Of a DNA stretch of 64,000 bases, positions 55,201 to 63,118 are shown one piece after another. The stretch is from Brachypodius melanocephalos (taxonomy: Eukaryota > Chordata > Aves > Passeriformes > Pycnonotidae). Position numbers and translations under genes: made by a program. The notes below the pieces were generated by a model, which searched no databases, was not told where the DNA came from, and was given only the letters and a program-made list of their open reading frames with translations. Position 1 is the stretch's first letter. Each line of letters starts with the position of its first letter. The stretch lies in assembly GCA_013398615.1 (NCBI GenBank), contig VZSR01003806.1, positions 15,894,681-15,958,680 on the forward strand. The letters are read 5' to 3'.

Positions 55201-56748
55201 GACTGCTTTCACTCCCCTACTCTTGTCCCTTAGAAAATAAGTGGCCGAGAGCCATTCCAGAAACCCATGTGGCCACATGCTGCCCTCCTGCTCCTCCTAG
55301 TGGATCAATGACACAAGTCGAGCTCGTGGCTCTCCTTCCACCCCAGTGTTTGAGGGATTTGGGGAATATGCTGGACAGAGTCTCTTTGAACAAGGCACTT
55401 CCCTATGTCCAGCACGCAGATTTCACAAATCTTGGTGTAATGACTGTCAGATGTCAGCAGAGTCTGTGCTCAGCTTCTGACAGTTCAAATTTTCCTCATC
55501 CCTAAAACCCCAGGCATGACCTGCCAGCTGCCTGGTTTGCAGAAACACATCCAAGCACTGGACAGCCAGTCCCACACAGAATCTCTGTGGGGACCAGGGG
55601 AGGTCATTGGCTTGGACAGCCCCGTGCCATCAGTACTCCTTGAATGTGGGAAAGTTCATATCCACATTTTTCTTCTCCCTGAAGTAATTCACCCTCTAGC
55701 TTTGATATATTTTACAGAACCTGAAAATATTCAACATGAAAAAATTCTCAACAGGAGCTACATAATCTGTAGTCCAGTGATGTGCCCAGTCTTGGGAGAG
55801 AGGTCTGAGTTAAAATCACTGCTTCGTATCAGGGGATGTTTCTTGTGAAACAAGAAATGTTTCATATTAGCCAGTAACTATTCCAACACCAGTGTATGGT
55901 GCATGAACAGCAGTTGAAAATGTTCCAAAATACTCAGAAGATAACTCCAGATCTAGGTGAGCAGTTCCCTTCAGAGCCAGCCTGGAGTGAGGGACATCAG
56001 CATTCCTGCCCATCCCGGGGGCAAGGGCTCTCTGCCTGGATATGCAGTATAAGTGAGATGTCTGCCCTGGGGCTTGGACTGAGTTTAGGGAAATAACTGC
56101 TGAACCTGGCTAAGTTGGGCACTGATCTATCATGAACAGAGAGCTGTGAGGGCCTTTTCCCTGGTGATGTTGTTCCTTGTACCCCATGCTCCACAGAAGG
56201 AACTCAGACCTCCTGCAGCCAATCCCAGTATAGGCAGGATGGACCAAACATGGTGTTAAAAAGACTTTGTGCCACTTCCAGGCTGGTTCTGGCAGTTTAA
56301 GTGACTGCTGTGAGAGTCAAAGCAGTGAGGACCATACCCATGTCTGAGCTGTTTATGGCAGTTTCAGCTTAAAGCAAAACCACTTGGACTCAGAATCATA
56401 GCATGGCTTGGTTTGGAAGAGACCTTAAAGATCTTCACCTTCCAAGCCCCGAACTCAATAATCTGAAAGATCTTTTCCAAACTAAACAATTCTATGAATG
56501 TGGTTATCCCAACACTCCTTGATTCTGTAAATCTGTCAGGTAGTGATTTTTTTTGTTGTTGTTTTCCTCCTAATCCTGTCTTTTTTTATCTTCTCCTTTC
56601 TCCGACATCCAAAACCCAGATGAGCTTAGGACAAAGAGCAAAGTTAACCTGCACACCTGAGATGGCCTATGGAGCCACAGGCCACCCTGGGGTCATACCT
56701 CCCAATGCCACACTCCTCTTTGATGTGGAGCTTCTCAGGTTAGAGTGA
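13258..56748 (+). CDS. FKBP1B: FKBP1B gene, coding span (FKBP12.6 / calstabin-2), four exons
   Basis: This gene encodes a small cytosolic peptidyl-prolyl cis-trans isomerase that binds FK506 and rapamycin and stabilises the closed state of ryanodine-receptor calcium channels, especially RyR2 in heart. The coding exons are 13258-13294, 16586-16633, 53933-54045 and 56620-56748 (37+48+113+129 = 327 nt: 108 codons and TGA), all with GT/AG borders and matching phases. The FKBP pocket residues are present: Tyr27, Phe37, Asp38, Phe47, Val56, Ile57, Tyr83, His88, Ile92 and Phe100 (counting Met as 1). The product is FKBP12.6 rather than FKBP12 because it has Gln32, Asn33 and Phe60 where FKBP12 has Glu, Asp and Trp; these residues are known to set RyR2 preference. 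Against the human protein from memory it differs at about nine positions, all conservative or on the surface. The start codon has G at -3 and G at +4. Intron 2 is unusually long. Confidence 0.97.
15058..15225 (-). mobile_element. CR1 LINE 3' fragment, antisense
   Basis: The left end reads CACAGAATCATAGGATGG, the reverse complement of the CR1 3' tail. It is followed by the typical block around 'ttccaaccccctgccgtggg' and 'gttgctccaagccccatcca'. It is a short 5'-truncated copy, relatively little diverged, lying antisense in FKBP1B intron 1. Confidence 0.85.
15957..16415 (-). mobile_element. CR1 LINE 3' fragment, antisense
   Basis: On the - strand this reads as a longer CR1 3' end, covering the tail, the 3' UTR and part of the ORF2 C-terminus. 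The frame near 16062-16247 (-) still reads GNGLKLHWVRFRLGIRKHFF, recognisable as the CR1 ORF2 terminal region. It ends about 170 bp before FKBP1B exon 2. Confidence 0.85.
16586..16633 (+). CDS. FKBP1B: FKBP1B coding exon 2
   Basis: This 48-nt exon completes Gly13 and encodes RTFPKKGQTCVVHYT (residues 14-28) plus one base of Gly29. The acceptor is TTTTAACAG and the donor is G|GTAAGG, close to consensus. Lys19 is the FKBP12.6-type residue (FKBP12 has Arg). Tyr27 lines the ligand pocket. Confidence 0.95.
21368..21640 (-). mobile_element. CR1 LINE fragment, antisense
   Basis: Diverged CR1 3' sequence on the - strand. The blocks 'gtccaaatgcctcttataca' and 'tgaagaaatgctgcctaatg' match the reverse complement of the CR1 ORF2 end and 3' UTR. 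No intact coding sequence remains. Confidence 0.75.
23902..23917. repeat. Poly(A) tract
   Basis: An uninterrupted A tract of about 16 bases in intron 2. No retrocopied gene is recognisable next to it, so it is listed only as low complexity. Confidence 0.8.
24740..24887 (-). promoter_or_regulatory. Intronic CpG patch with antisense TATA motif
   Basis: About ten CpG dinucleotides fall in roughly 90 bp (24747-24835), against an AT-rich intron with few. On the - strand TATAAAG occupies 24885-24879, which would place a start near 24855, at the edge of the CpG-rich DNA. This resembles a small core promoter directing antisense transcription, or a decayed CpG island or exon from another source. No start-site evidence is available and no product is recognised. 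Confidence 0.3.
25628..25642. repeat. Poly(A) tract
   Basis: An A tract of about 15 bases in intron 2, followed by an A/C-rich stretch. No associated transposable element is recognised. Confidence 0.75.
26058..26790 (-). mobile_element. CR1 LINE, longer 3' copy with ORF2 remnant, antisense
   Basis: This is among the longest CR1 copies in the window. From the left it shows the tail-proximal 3' UTR and then a broken C-terminal part of ORF2. On the - strand the frame at 26383-26775 contains MVRGLEHLSCADRLGELGVF, which corresponds to the conserved 'VRGLEH...RLRELGLF' region near the CR1 reverse-transcriptase C-terminus. The reading frame is disrupted and 5' truncated, so the copy cannot move. 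Confidence 0.85.
31381..31640 (-). mobile_element. CR1-like LINE fragment, antisense
   Basis: The block starting AATCACTGAATGGATCAGGC, then 'gagggagacttcacaggctc' and 'ggaacttcctgtgcatcaga', is the reverse complement of a CR1 subfamily 3' region. It is diverged and 5' truncated. Confidence 0.75.
34163..34214 (+). mobile_element. CR1 tail remnant, sense
   Basis: Only the last 50 or so bases of a CR1 remain: a 'ttggacttgatgatcttagg' block followed by TGATTCTATGATTAT, the characteristic CR1 terminal repeat. It is in the same direction as FKBP1B. Confidence 0.7.
38567..38619. repeat. Spaced 21-bp exact direct repeat
   Basis: The 21-mer beginning TGTGTCCAGATAGCAAGG occurs at 38567-38587 and again at 38599-38619, a 32-bp period with an 11-bp spacer. 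This looks like a small local duplication inside intron 2. Confidence 0.9.
39715..39742. repeat. A-rich tract
   Basis: A long A run interrupted by single G bases in intron 2. Low complexity only. Confidence 0.8.
40131..40164. repeat. T-rich tract
   Basis: A run of about 34 bases of almost pure T with two C interruptions. On the sense strand this is a strong polypyrimidine tract, but no AG-flanked coding exon follows closely, so it is not assigned as a splice site. Confidence 0.8.
42266..42430 (+). mobile_element. CR1 LINE 3' fragment, sense
   Basis: The block 'ggttgcccagaaaggttgtg' and the later 'aggccccttccaacacaaac' followed by CATTCTTTGATTCC match the CR1 ORF2 terminus, 3' UTR and tail in sense orientation. 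The copy is strongly 5' truncated. Confidence 0.85.
43865..43896. repeat. Perfect inverted repeat, 10-bp stem
   Basis: CACTGTTTAC at 43865-43874 pairs exactly with GTAAACAGTG at 43887-43896 around a 12-nt AT-rich loop. Function is unknown. Each arm contains TGTTTAC, a core that forkhead factors can bind. Confidence 0.8.
43907..43952. repeat. TTTTTG / TTTCTG simple repeat
   Basis: A T-rich imperfect tandem repeat of TTTTTG and TTTCTG units directly after the inverted repeat at 43865-43896. Confidence 0.8.
45371..45540 (+). mobile_element. CR1 LINE 3' fragment, sense
   Basis: The sense-oriented CR1 end is shown by 'gaagtgtttaagaccaggct', 'ctgcccgtggcagggagttg' and the terminal CATTCTATGATTCTC. 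Only the 3' UTR remains. Confidence 0.88.
51636..52148 (+). mobile_element. CR1 LINE 3' copy with ORF2 remnant, sense
   Basis: The copy begins in the ORF2 C-terminal region ('gtccagttctggcccctcag') and ends with the tandem tail TTCTGTGATTCTGTGATTCT. The sense frame from 51951 retains GNFFTERAIRHWNKLPREVV, the conserved end of CR1 ORF2. An internal stretch near 51815-51900 is deleted or rearranged. It lies 1.8 kb upstream of FKBP1B exon 3. Confidence 0.9.
53858..53880 (+). promoter_or_regulatory. Strong alternative 3' splice site upstream of exon 3
   Basis: A long pyrimidine tract ending CCCTCTCTTCCAG at 53880 is a better acceptor than the TGTTTTGGCAG used at 53932. Its use would extend exon 3 by 52 nt. 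Read from exon 2 (phase 1), the extension encodes nine residues and then TGA, so the product would be a truncated FKBP. Confidence 0.55.
53933..54045 (+). CDS. FKBP1B: FKBP1B coding exon 3
   Basis: This exon encodes Gly29 to Gln66. It carries the FKBP12.6-defining Gln32, Asn33 and Phe60 and the pocket residues Phe37, Asp38, Phe47, Val56 and Ile57. The donor is CAG|GTACTA. Differences from human (from memory) are Arg48, Lys50, Arg53, Val64 and Thr65; the first three exchange one basic residue for another. Confidence 0.96.
54212..54256. repeat. (CCAT)n microsatellite, about 11 units
   Basis: A pure tandem array of about 11 CCAT units located 167 bp after the exon 3 donor. It explains the repetitive MDGW frame on the opposite strand, which is not a gene. 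Confidence 0.95.
56393..56500. mobile_element. Two CR1 tails in inverted orientation
   Basis: The left half (CAGAATCATAGCATGGCTTG onward) is an antisense CR1 tail and the right half (GAAAGATCTTTTCC to ATTCTATGAATG) is a sense CR1 tail. They are nearly self-complementary, so the intron RNA could fold back about 120 nt before exon 4. Confidence 0.7.
56620..56748 (+). CDS. FKBP1B: FKBP1B coding exon 4 and stop
   Basis: This exon encodes Met67 to Glu108 and TGA. It includes the conserved YGATGHPGVIPPNATL segment of the FKBP 80s loop with Tyr83, His88 and Ile92, and ends in FDVELLRLE. Cys77 is the FKBP12.6-type residue. Glu80-Met81 replaces the human Asp-Val (from memory). Confidence 0.97.
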   Translation: MSLGQRAKLTCTPEMAYGATGHPGVIPPNATLLFDVELLRLE

Positions 56749-57046
56749 ACCTTCCCGAGGGAGTTGGCTGGAGACATCTGTTAATAACCATCCGTTCCTT
56801 CCCGCCTTGCCAGCGGCAGGAGGAATCTTCACTGGAATCCCAACCTTCCCTGCTTGAGCTGTCCCGTCAGTAGTGCCTGATGCTTGGTTTCCTATGCCTT
56901 CTTTCTCTTTTATAACTTTGTGGTGTCTGTATTTGCCTTTTATTAGAAGCTTTGCTCTGAAGAAAAATGTCTCCCAGTGTAACATTTCCGAGTTGTACAT
57001 TTTATTTAATATGCATGTACGAAGAATTCACATTGATGACTGAAAA

Positions 57047-57081
57047 TATATATAAATATAAATATAAATATATATATATAT
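57047..57081. repeat. TATAAA / TA tandem repeat in the 3' UTR
   Basis: An alternating AT-rich simple repeat (ATATATATAAATATAAAT type) inside the FKBP1B 3' UTR, likely variable in length. Confidence 0.85.
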
Positions 57082-57309
57082 TCCTTATTGAAAAAACCAC
57101 TGCCTTACTGTACACTTAAACCAAGAAAAAATAAAAACCACAAAAGGTGCTCAAAAAAAAAAAAAATCCAATGTACACCTTGTACATGAACGGGCATTAG
57201 CCAAACAGAGTTACCTGCGCTGCCACTTTTCTCAACTTGTACGTTCTGCTTGCTGCTGTTTTAAAAAATACTGTCTCATTTAAGAATTATAAGTATATAT
57301 ATATAAAAC

Positions 57310-57315
57310 AATAAA
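57310..57315 (+). terminator. FKBP1B: FKBP1B poly(A) signal
   Basis: A canonical AATAAA about 560 nt after the stop, followed within 40 nt by T-rich sequence (CTGTTTTTCTCG). Confidence 0.7.
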
Positions 57316-58868
57316 ATCTTGATACTTTACCATTTCTTATGCTGTTTTTCTCGTCGGGCTACCAGGATGCTCTTTGCTGTACAAGAAGCTCTTCAATCAT
57401 CAACCCATTTTTTGTTTAGTATTCCTCTTATATGAAATACATGTAGCTCCATGCTCTGCTTCTATTAGAGATGGCCCAGTGGAAGATCCCTGTGGGATCA
57501 GAGGTACCAGGGACATGCAAGTAAGAGGTGCTGGGACAATTTTCCTGACTCTCCATTTCCCCAGCCTCTGTGGCCCCTCAACTCTGGCCAAAATCTGGCT
57601 GCTGAAGAGATGGAAAGCTCTGCTTGTCAAAGATGTGCAGTGCTGGTCTAGTTCTGTCCCTTTACAACAGTCAAACTAGTGTAATATTTTCTACTGGAAC
57701 TGAGCAAGTCTAGAAAAGAGCAGGATTATGTTCATCCACCTTTCAAAAAAAATCTGAACTGTGGGATGATCTGGCCACTGAACACTCCGAGGTTTTTGGG
57801 CTGCATCAGCTGCTGCTGTTTACAAAGCCTGCAAACTGACCATGTGCACTGGGCCTCTGGCACTTGAGACTCAGCAATATTTATTTCATTTGCTGCTTAT
57901 ATGAATTTATGAAATGCTGGTTTCTCCTCTGGAGACAGGAAGATTTGTTGGCTGTTACCTGGATTTGCAAGCAGGACCTGATAAGCAAAGCTTTCTCTGT
58001 GCTGTTATTTTGCCTTGTCTGCTTTCTTTCCATTAGGCTCATTTTTCCTCTTTGCTGTAGAAAACCAGGGCATCACTGGGTCATGACTGTTACTTTTATT
58101 TAAATTGACTATAAATTATTTGCATGGTTTTCTACTAACAGATGTTTTGATGGTAATATTTCAAACAGTTGTGCTGTTTCTATATCTGTGTAAGGAGAAC
58201 ACTCCCAGCACGAGCAGTCAGACAGCAAAGCTACAGAGATGACCCCAGGTGACACTTCCAGGAGTTGGGAGAGGGAATGAGCCCAGAGAAGCAAGACTGG
58301 TGATCTGGCCAGGGACCATGGCTCGTCATCTTCTTTCTCCAGATGTTCGTTTTACCCACAGAGCTGCATTTATTTCAACTTGGTAATTAATAAACACATT
58401 AATCGATATCTTACAGATTTTTATACACTGAGTGGAGTAAATGTTTTTCTCACTTTGCTTTCCATAAAGAAAGGAAGGGATTTTCAGAACCCATTTTTTG
58501 ATGGAAATCTCAGGTCAGTGCAGCAGCTGGGTTACACTTCCACTAACAGTTCTTTTATTTAGGGCACACTAATTTCCTCTTAAAAATTGGTGATTGGATC
58601 TGTCAAGGTCTGATGACCACCAGCTTTTCCAAATAATTTGAAAAGGTCCTGCTCTCCTTTGCTGCTGCCCTGGCCTTCTATCGCTGGCCTTCCTTTCACC
58701 ACTGGGTCACAGATGGCACCTCCCAAAGTCTTGGTTAAAGGTGGTATGGCTCTGTTGTGCCTGTCAAACACAGCTTGATTCAGCACATTGGTCTAAGCTG
58801 TTCCTATTAATGGCCCCATTTAAGTTAATTCCTTATTAGAAAAAAAAAAAGAAAAAACCCAAAGTGTG

Positions 58869-59400
58869 ATAGAATCACAGAATTGTTTGGGTTGGAAGGG
58901 ACCTCAAAGATAATTTTTTTCCAACCTCCTGGTGTGGACTGGGATACTTTCCATTAAACCAGGTCGTTCAAAGCCCCATCCAGCCAGGCCTTGGACACTC
59001 CCAAAGATGGAACATCCACACCTTTGTGGGGAACCTATGTCAGTGTCTGACCACCCCTCACAGTAAAGAATTTTTTTTCTAATCAGTGATCTAACCCTGC
59101 CTTCTGCTAGTTTGAAGGCATTCCCCTTGTCCGGTCACTCCATGTCCTTGTAACTAGTCTCTCTGCATCTTTCTTGTCAGCTCCCTTCAGGTACTAAAAG
59201 GCCACAATTAGGTCACCCCAAAGCTTTTCTTTCCCAGGCTGAAGAATCCCAATTCTCCCAGCTTTTCCTCATGGGAGAAGTGCTCCATCCCTCTGATCAT
59301 CCTGGTGTCCCACCTCTAGACTTGCTCCAACAGGTCCATGGCCTCCATGTGCTGGGCACCCCAGAGCTGGATGAGCACTGCAGGTGGGGTCTCACCAGAG
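58869..59400 (-). mobile_element. CR1 LINE 3' copy, antisense
   Basis: The left end AGAATCACAGAATTGTTTGG is the reverse-complemented CR1 tail, followed by the full 3' UTR block and part of ORF2 ('cccagcttttcctcatggga', 'gctgggcaccccagagctgg'). Divergence is moderate and it is 5' truncated. Confidence 0.9.
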
Positions 59401-60810
59401 ACCAGCACCTGCTTTGGGCCCTTTCCTGAAAACCCCCACAGCAATGGCGATGCCAAGGATTGTGTGAGTGACCCTGGAATGGCCTCGTGCCCCCTCCATC
59501 TCCTCCTGACCTTGCTGTTTGGGAGCTTCTGCAGCATCTGAGACAAGAGGCAGGGTATGGCTCTGCCCTTCTGCTCCTGTGGGTTTCTCAGCAGGGAAAC
59601 CACGTTCCTGCTGGGCTCTGGGAGCTGATCGTGCTTGATCTTATCACCTCTATCTGCAGAGCTGCATATGCTCTTCCCTTCTGCCATCCTAGCACACATC
59701 AGCCGTTACCCACTCCCTAAAATCCTTATTACAGCTGGCTGATGAAGCTCTCCCTCATCGCCTCCTCTCTGTGGAGACCTTGGTTGGAAACAGGGATTAT
59801 TACATTTTTCATGCCAATTTCATTAAAAAGAAAAAATCTGAAAGGAAAACTAATTGTGCTTTGTGATACTTAAGGAAATTAAGTCTTCAAGGAAAGGTAA
59901 TCTTCAGCTCTTTATTCGACTGCAAATGCGTTAATTTATTTAATTGTATCATCAATCAACATGGTACATAAAATTATTACCTCTATGTAATAGATTGGAA
60001 AAAATTTACCGTCATTGCCTTTGTAATCAGATATACTCTTGTTACTAATTTCTAAACAGATTGAATGGGAAAAAAATGACCTTCTAGTCTTAATTTCATG
60101 CCCTACTTCCTGAAAAATTAAACGGGAAGTGAACACACACAAAACCAGCACAGATGCAGAGTGTGAGGCTGGTAACATCTGCTTTATTTGCTGCCCCTCT
60201 GCCATTCATGAGCTGAACTCATTTCCCTGTTCTTTGATATTACATTTCAAACAAAATCTTGAGTAGATCTCATCAAAACAGTCCTCTGGGCATTCCATTT
60301 CCATTCCCCCTGTCTTGCAGGTACAAATTATTATTTCATTTTACATGTGCAGGGACATTGAAAGCCCTGAACAGGCACTGGAAGAAAAACTATGAAATGG
60401 AATATTTAATGAAAGACGGCAGCTGAGCTCTCAGAAAAATCAAAAGCTGCTGATCTTGAGGATTCATTGAAGGAATTTTTATTAATCTTATTACCCTAAA
60501 GAATGGCTTTTTATGTATGTTTTTCAAACAGCATCAAATCCTCATCAAAACAGACACTGCAGTGCAAGCACCACGCTCTCTGCTATTGACAGAAGCAATG
60601 TGATATTTGCAAGGCTGGCAGCACACAGCACCATTATTGGCAGTCTGGTATTTATTATCAGTGTTCATTATTTATTAGAACCATAAATCCAGCATGGCAA
60701 CAAGCATCTCCATTTCAGCAAGGAGCCTTCTCAATGCCCAGCAGTTGGTGTAAGTGATTTCAGTTATCCAGGTGTTTGGTACATGCATGTGTACATATAA
60801 ACATAGCACA

Positions 60811-60830
60811 TATAAATACATGTATTTATA
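60811..60830. repeat. Perfect 20-bp palindrome
   Basis: TATAAATACATGTATTTATA equals its own reverse complement. It lies just left of the AGAGAT array and is probably part of the same low-complexity region. Confidence 0.9.
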
Positions 60831-60843
60831 TATATAAAAGATT

Positions 60844-60879
60844 AGAGATAGAGATAGAGATAGAGATAGAGATAGAGAT
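60844..60879. repeat. (AGAGAT)6 microsatellite
   Basis: Six exact AGAGAT units followed by a short AT repeat. The opposite-strand SLSLSL frame is a by-product of this array. Confidence 0.95.
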
Positions 60880-61724
60880 ATATATGGGGGCAGAGCACTT
60901 TGCAATCCTTGAAAAGCCATGGATGGTCTCAGAGAAGCAAATTTCTCAGTAGTATTTCATCAATTTAAACATTTTTAGTGCAATTTGGTTCTTGCCCGGG
61001 AACTCTCAGTTTGTTTTAATCTGATGGGCAGGACCCAGAAGCCAGGCTGGCCATGGAGAGACTGCTCACCTAACCCAGCTTCTGGGCTCCAGGTCTCCCA
61101 GTGCCTGTTCCTGACCTCAGCCAGGGCTACTGCAGCCTGCAAGGCTCCTTGCTGCTAAAACAGCATCAGTTTTAGTGGAGGGATGCAGGGATGGAGGAGT
61201 CACGCCCTAGGCACAGACAGCGTGGCTCTGGCTCACAGCCCCAGTGCCTGTGGTAAGGGAAGGGCAGGGCACATCTGCTCCAGCGGGATGCTCCCAGGCC
61301 AGGCACAGGATGGGACTCCAAGCACCCACAGCTGAAATCCCACCTCAGCCATCATGGCTGCTTTCACCCAGAGCTGGCTTGGAGCTCACTCCACGTGAGC
61401 CATTACTGAACTTTTCTTTGTATCATCTGATTTATTAATTTGTAAGAGTTTGAGGAATGAAGAAAATCGGACAATTCAATGCTGAGTGTTTTGTTTCCAG
61501 CTAGCAAAGGTGAGTATTGCTGTGAGCAATGAGGTGCACAGCACAGGGCAGGTGCCAGAGCTCTCCTCCAGGTGAGATGTGAGCATTGTTCCCACAACTA
61601 GGCACCTTCCTTTCACACATGGACATCCCTGTACCCATGGAGACAGATGTGCTACAGCTCGTGCCTGTATCAAGCACTCGGATGAATGACTCCAAATAGC
61701 ACAGGTTAAAAAAATGATGAAAAA

Positions 61725-62411
61725 AAGCAAAATATACAGGCATTTATTTTTCCACCAAATGGACACAGCATTGTTTCTGAAGTGACAGATGCCAACAAAA
61801 GTAACTTCAGAAAATGGAACCATTCCTCTATGACAGTACAATGCACTGAAAAACAACTGAATTACAAATCCCAGGCATCTGTTATCTGCCCTGGTTCTGC
61901 ACTGGCTGGAAGTTGTCTAGTCAGGGAGTGGAACATCACAACCATGCAAATAAATCTTCCCAAGGAAGGATACTACCCACATTCACACAACTTCCAGCTG
62001 GTTCAGGACACAGGCAGAGGTTATTCTTTCCCACTACCAAAAGACACTGGTTATACACACATTGGATGACACTCATTTTTATACACAGGACATGAGTACT
62101 GAAAAAAGAGCAAAAAAAGAGTAAATTTGTTTTTCCTCCACCAGATATTACACCTAAAAATTTATGTACAGAAAATGCGTTACAGTTCAACTATGCCAAG
62201 TAAACACTCACAGGTATCAAAATGAAAGCCTTCATCTACTGTCTCATTTTGGTCATGCGTTCTTCACACCAAATCCTCAGTCCAAACCTGGGACACACAA
62301 CAAAGCCCCCACACTATTTTTTTTGCAGTGTGAGAGCTGGGTCGTTTCACTGTAGCTGATCAGAGCTGGCACCACCACTGGGAACAAGGTACTTGGACTG
62401 GAGTTCCCTTA
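61725..62411 (-). other. Probable 3' UTR of the unidentified - strand gene
   Basis: AT-rich sequence between the candidate stop (62412-62414) and the AATAAA at 61748-61743. It has no recognisable repeat and no sustained open frame in the direction of the gene. The assignment depends on the exon call next to it. Confidence 0.4.
61743..61748 (-). terminator. Candidate poly(A) signal, - strand gene
   Basis: AATAAA on the - strand about 665 nt after the stop codon at 62412. It is followed within 15-45 nt by very T-rich sequence on that strand, as expected of a real cleavage site. Confidence 0.5.
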
Positions 62412-62538
62412 TCAGCTGGATCCTTTTAAAAGCCGTTCATCTTCTACAGTTTGTGAAAGAAACTTTGTTACAAACATGGGCTTGGGCTTGCTTTGCTCAG
62501 TCAAACACAGAACCTCCTCAATCCATTCTTGAAAGCTC
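62412..62538 (-). CDS. Candidate terminal coding exon, gene unidentified (partial)
   Basis: On the - strand, an acceptor-like TTTCTAGCAG at 62548-62539 is followed by an open frame of 41 residues and TGA, then TAA. The peptide begins SFQEWIEEVLCLTEQ and ends FLSQTVEDERLLKGSS. It is rich in Glu, Lys and Leu, more like a real helical C-terminus than translated intergenic DNA. A stop lies just upstream in the same frame, so the frame must begin at a splice site. The first base completes a codon begun in an earlier exon. That phase does not fit SF3B6 exon 3, which ends between codons, so this is not simply an alternative SF3B6 end. A 100-N gap 81 bp upstream probably hides the preceding exons. 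I do not recognise the family, and chance is not excluded. Confidence 0.42.
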
Positions 62539-62619
62539 CTGCTAGAAACGGGTCAATGCAACCTTTACCAGGTCACCCTCAGCACAGAGAAGCTATGTCA
62601 CCTTGGGGGATTTAATCTT

Positions 62620-62719
62620 NNNNNNNNNNNNNNNNNNNNNNNNNNNNNNNNNNNNNNNNNNNNNNNNNNNNNNNNNNNNNNNNNNNNNNNNNNNNNNNNN
62701 NNNNNNNNNNNNNNNNNNN
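62620..62719. other. Assembly gap (100 N)
   Basis: Exactly 100 N bases, the conventional placeholder for a gap of unknown length. It separates the candidate - strand exon from the SF3B6 3' end, so the true distance between them and any exons in between are unknown. Confidence 0.99.
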
Positions 62720-62881
62720 AAGAGCTGTTATTTCCTATTCCCATAACTTTGCCTAGAAAAGGCCTCTTTGACTGCCTTTCTTGTCTAAATTATAACAACA
62801 TGGAGGGAAGGGATCTGAATTGTCGAGATACCTGTCTTCTAAACCAAGACAATCTTAAAGCAGATCTCCCTGTGTTCTATA

Positions 62882-62887
62882 TTTATT
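62882..62887 (-). terminator. SF3B6: SF3B6 candidate poly(A) signal
   Basis: AATAAA on the - strand 142 nt after the SF3B6 stop codon, with G/T-rich sequence about 40 nt further on. A short 3' UTR of this size is plausible for the gene. Confidence 0.6.
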
Positions 62888-63028
62888 TAATCCTAATCTG
62901 AAGATATAATGACTCATATTGCAGCTTATCAAATTTATAAGAGAAAAAATTACACTTTGTTAAGAATGCCTATGTTTAGGCCAAGAACTTGTTGGCAGGG
63001 CTTGAAAAGTTTTGTAAAAAAGATCAGT
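62888..63028 (-). other. SF3B6: SF3B6 3' UTR
   Basis: AT-rich sequence between the stop codon and the poly(A) signal. No other feature is seen. Confidence 0.6.
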
Positions 63029-63118
63029 TTATTTTGGTGGGTCTGTGTTAATTCCATATTTTTCCTTGAGAAGTTTAAGCTGTTCTTCTTTCTTCTTTGT
63101 GTCCATCTTTTGGAATGC
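63029..63118 (-). CDS. SF3B6: SF3B6 last coding exon and stop
   Basis: Encodes 29 residues from [10 protein letters not shown] to GINTDPPK, then TAA. This is the SF3B6 tail that packs with SF3B1 in the complex. The acceptor is ATTACAG and the join to the preceding exon is in phase 0. Confidence 0.96.

Larger units (their letters stand above)
54046..56619 (+). other. FKBP1B: FKBP1B intron 3
   Basis: A 2574-bp intron, GTACTA to AAAACCCAG. It ends in a strong pyrimidine-rich stretch (about 56547-56610). It holds a CCAT microsatellite near its 5' end and a pair of inverted CR1 tails near its 3' end. No further exon is seen. Confidence 0.85.
56749..57335 (+). other. FKBP1B: FKBP1B 3' UTR
   Basis: AT-rich sequence following the stop codon, with TGTACAT elements and an AT tandem repeat near 57047-57081. 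Two AATAAA motifs occur, at 57130-57135 and 57310-57315. The second is followed by T-rich sequence typical of a downstream processing element, so the end is probably about 57330-57340. An early end near 57155 is possible. Confidence 0.7.
57340..61720. other. Intergenic DNA between FKBP1B and the candidate - strand gene
   Basis: Apart from the CR1 at 58869-59400 and the AGAGAT microsatellite near 60.84 kb, nothing is recognised. Open frames are short. The segments 59.4-59.75 and 61.0-61.4 kb are GC-richer than their surroundings but show no coding pattern I can name. Confidence 0.65.

Noticed and set aside
57130..57135. First AATAAA in the FKBP1B 3' UTR as the main poly(A) site
   Set aside because: It is followed mainly by an A tract rather than T/GT-rich sequence, so the motif at 57310 is the better candidate. 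Minor use cannot be excluded.
60675..60920. SLSLSL-type - strand frame
   Set aside because: It is produced by the AGAGAT microsatellite and the adjoining AT-rich sequence.
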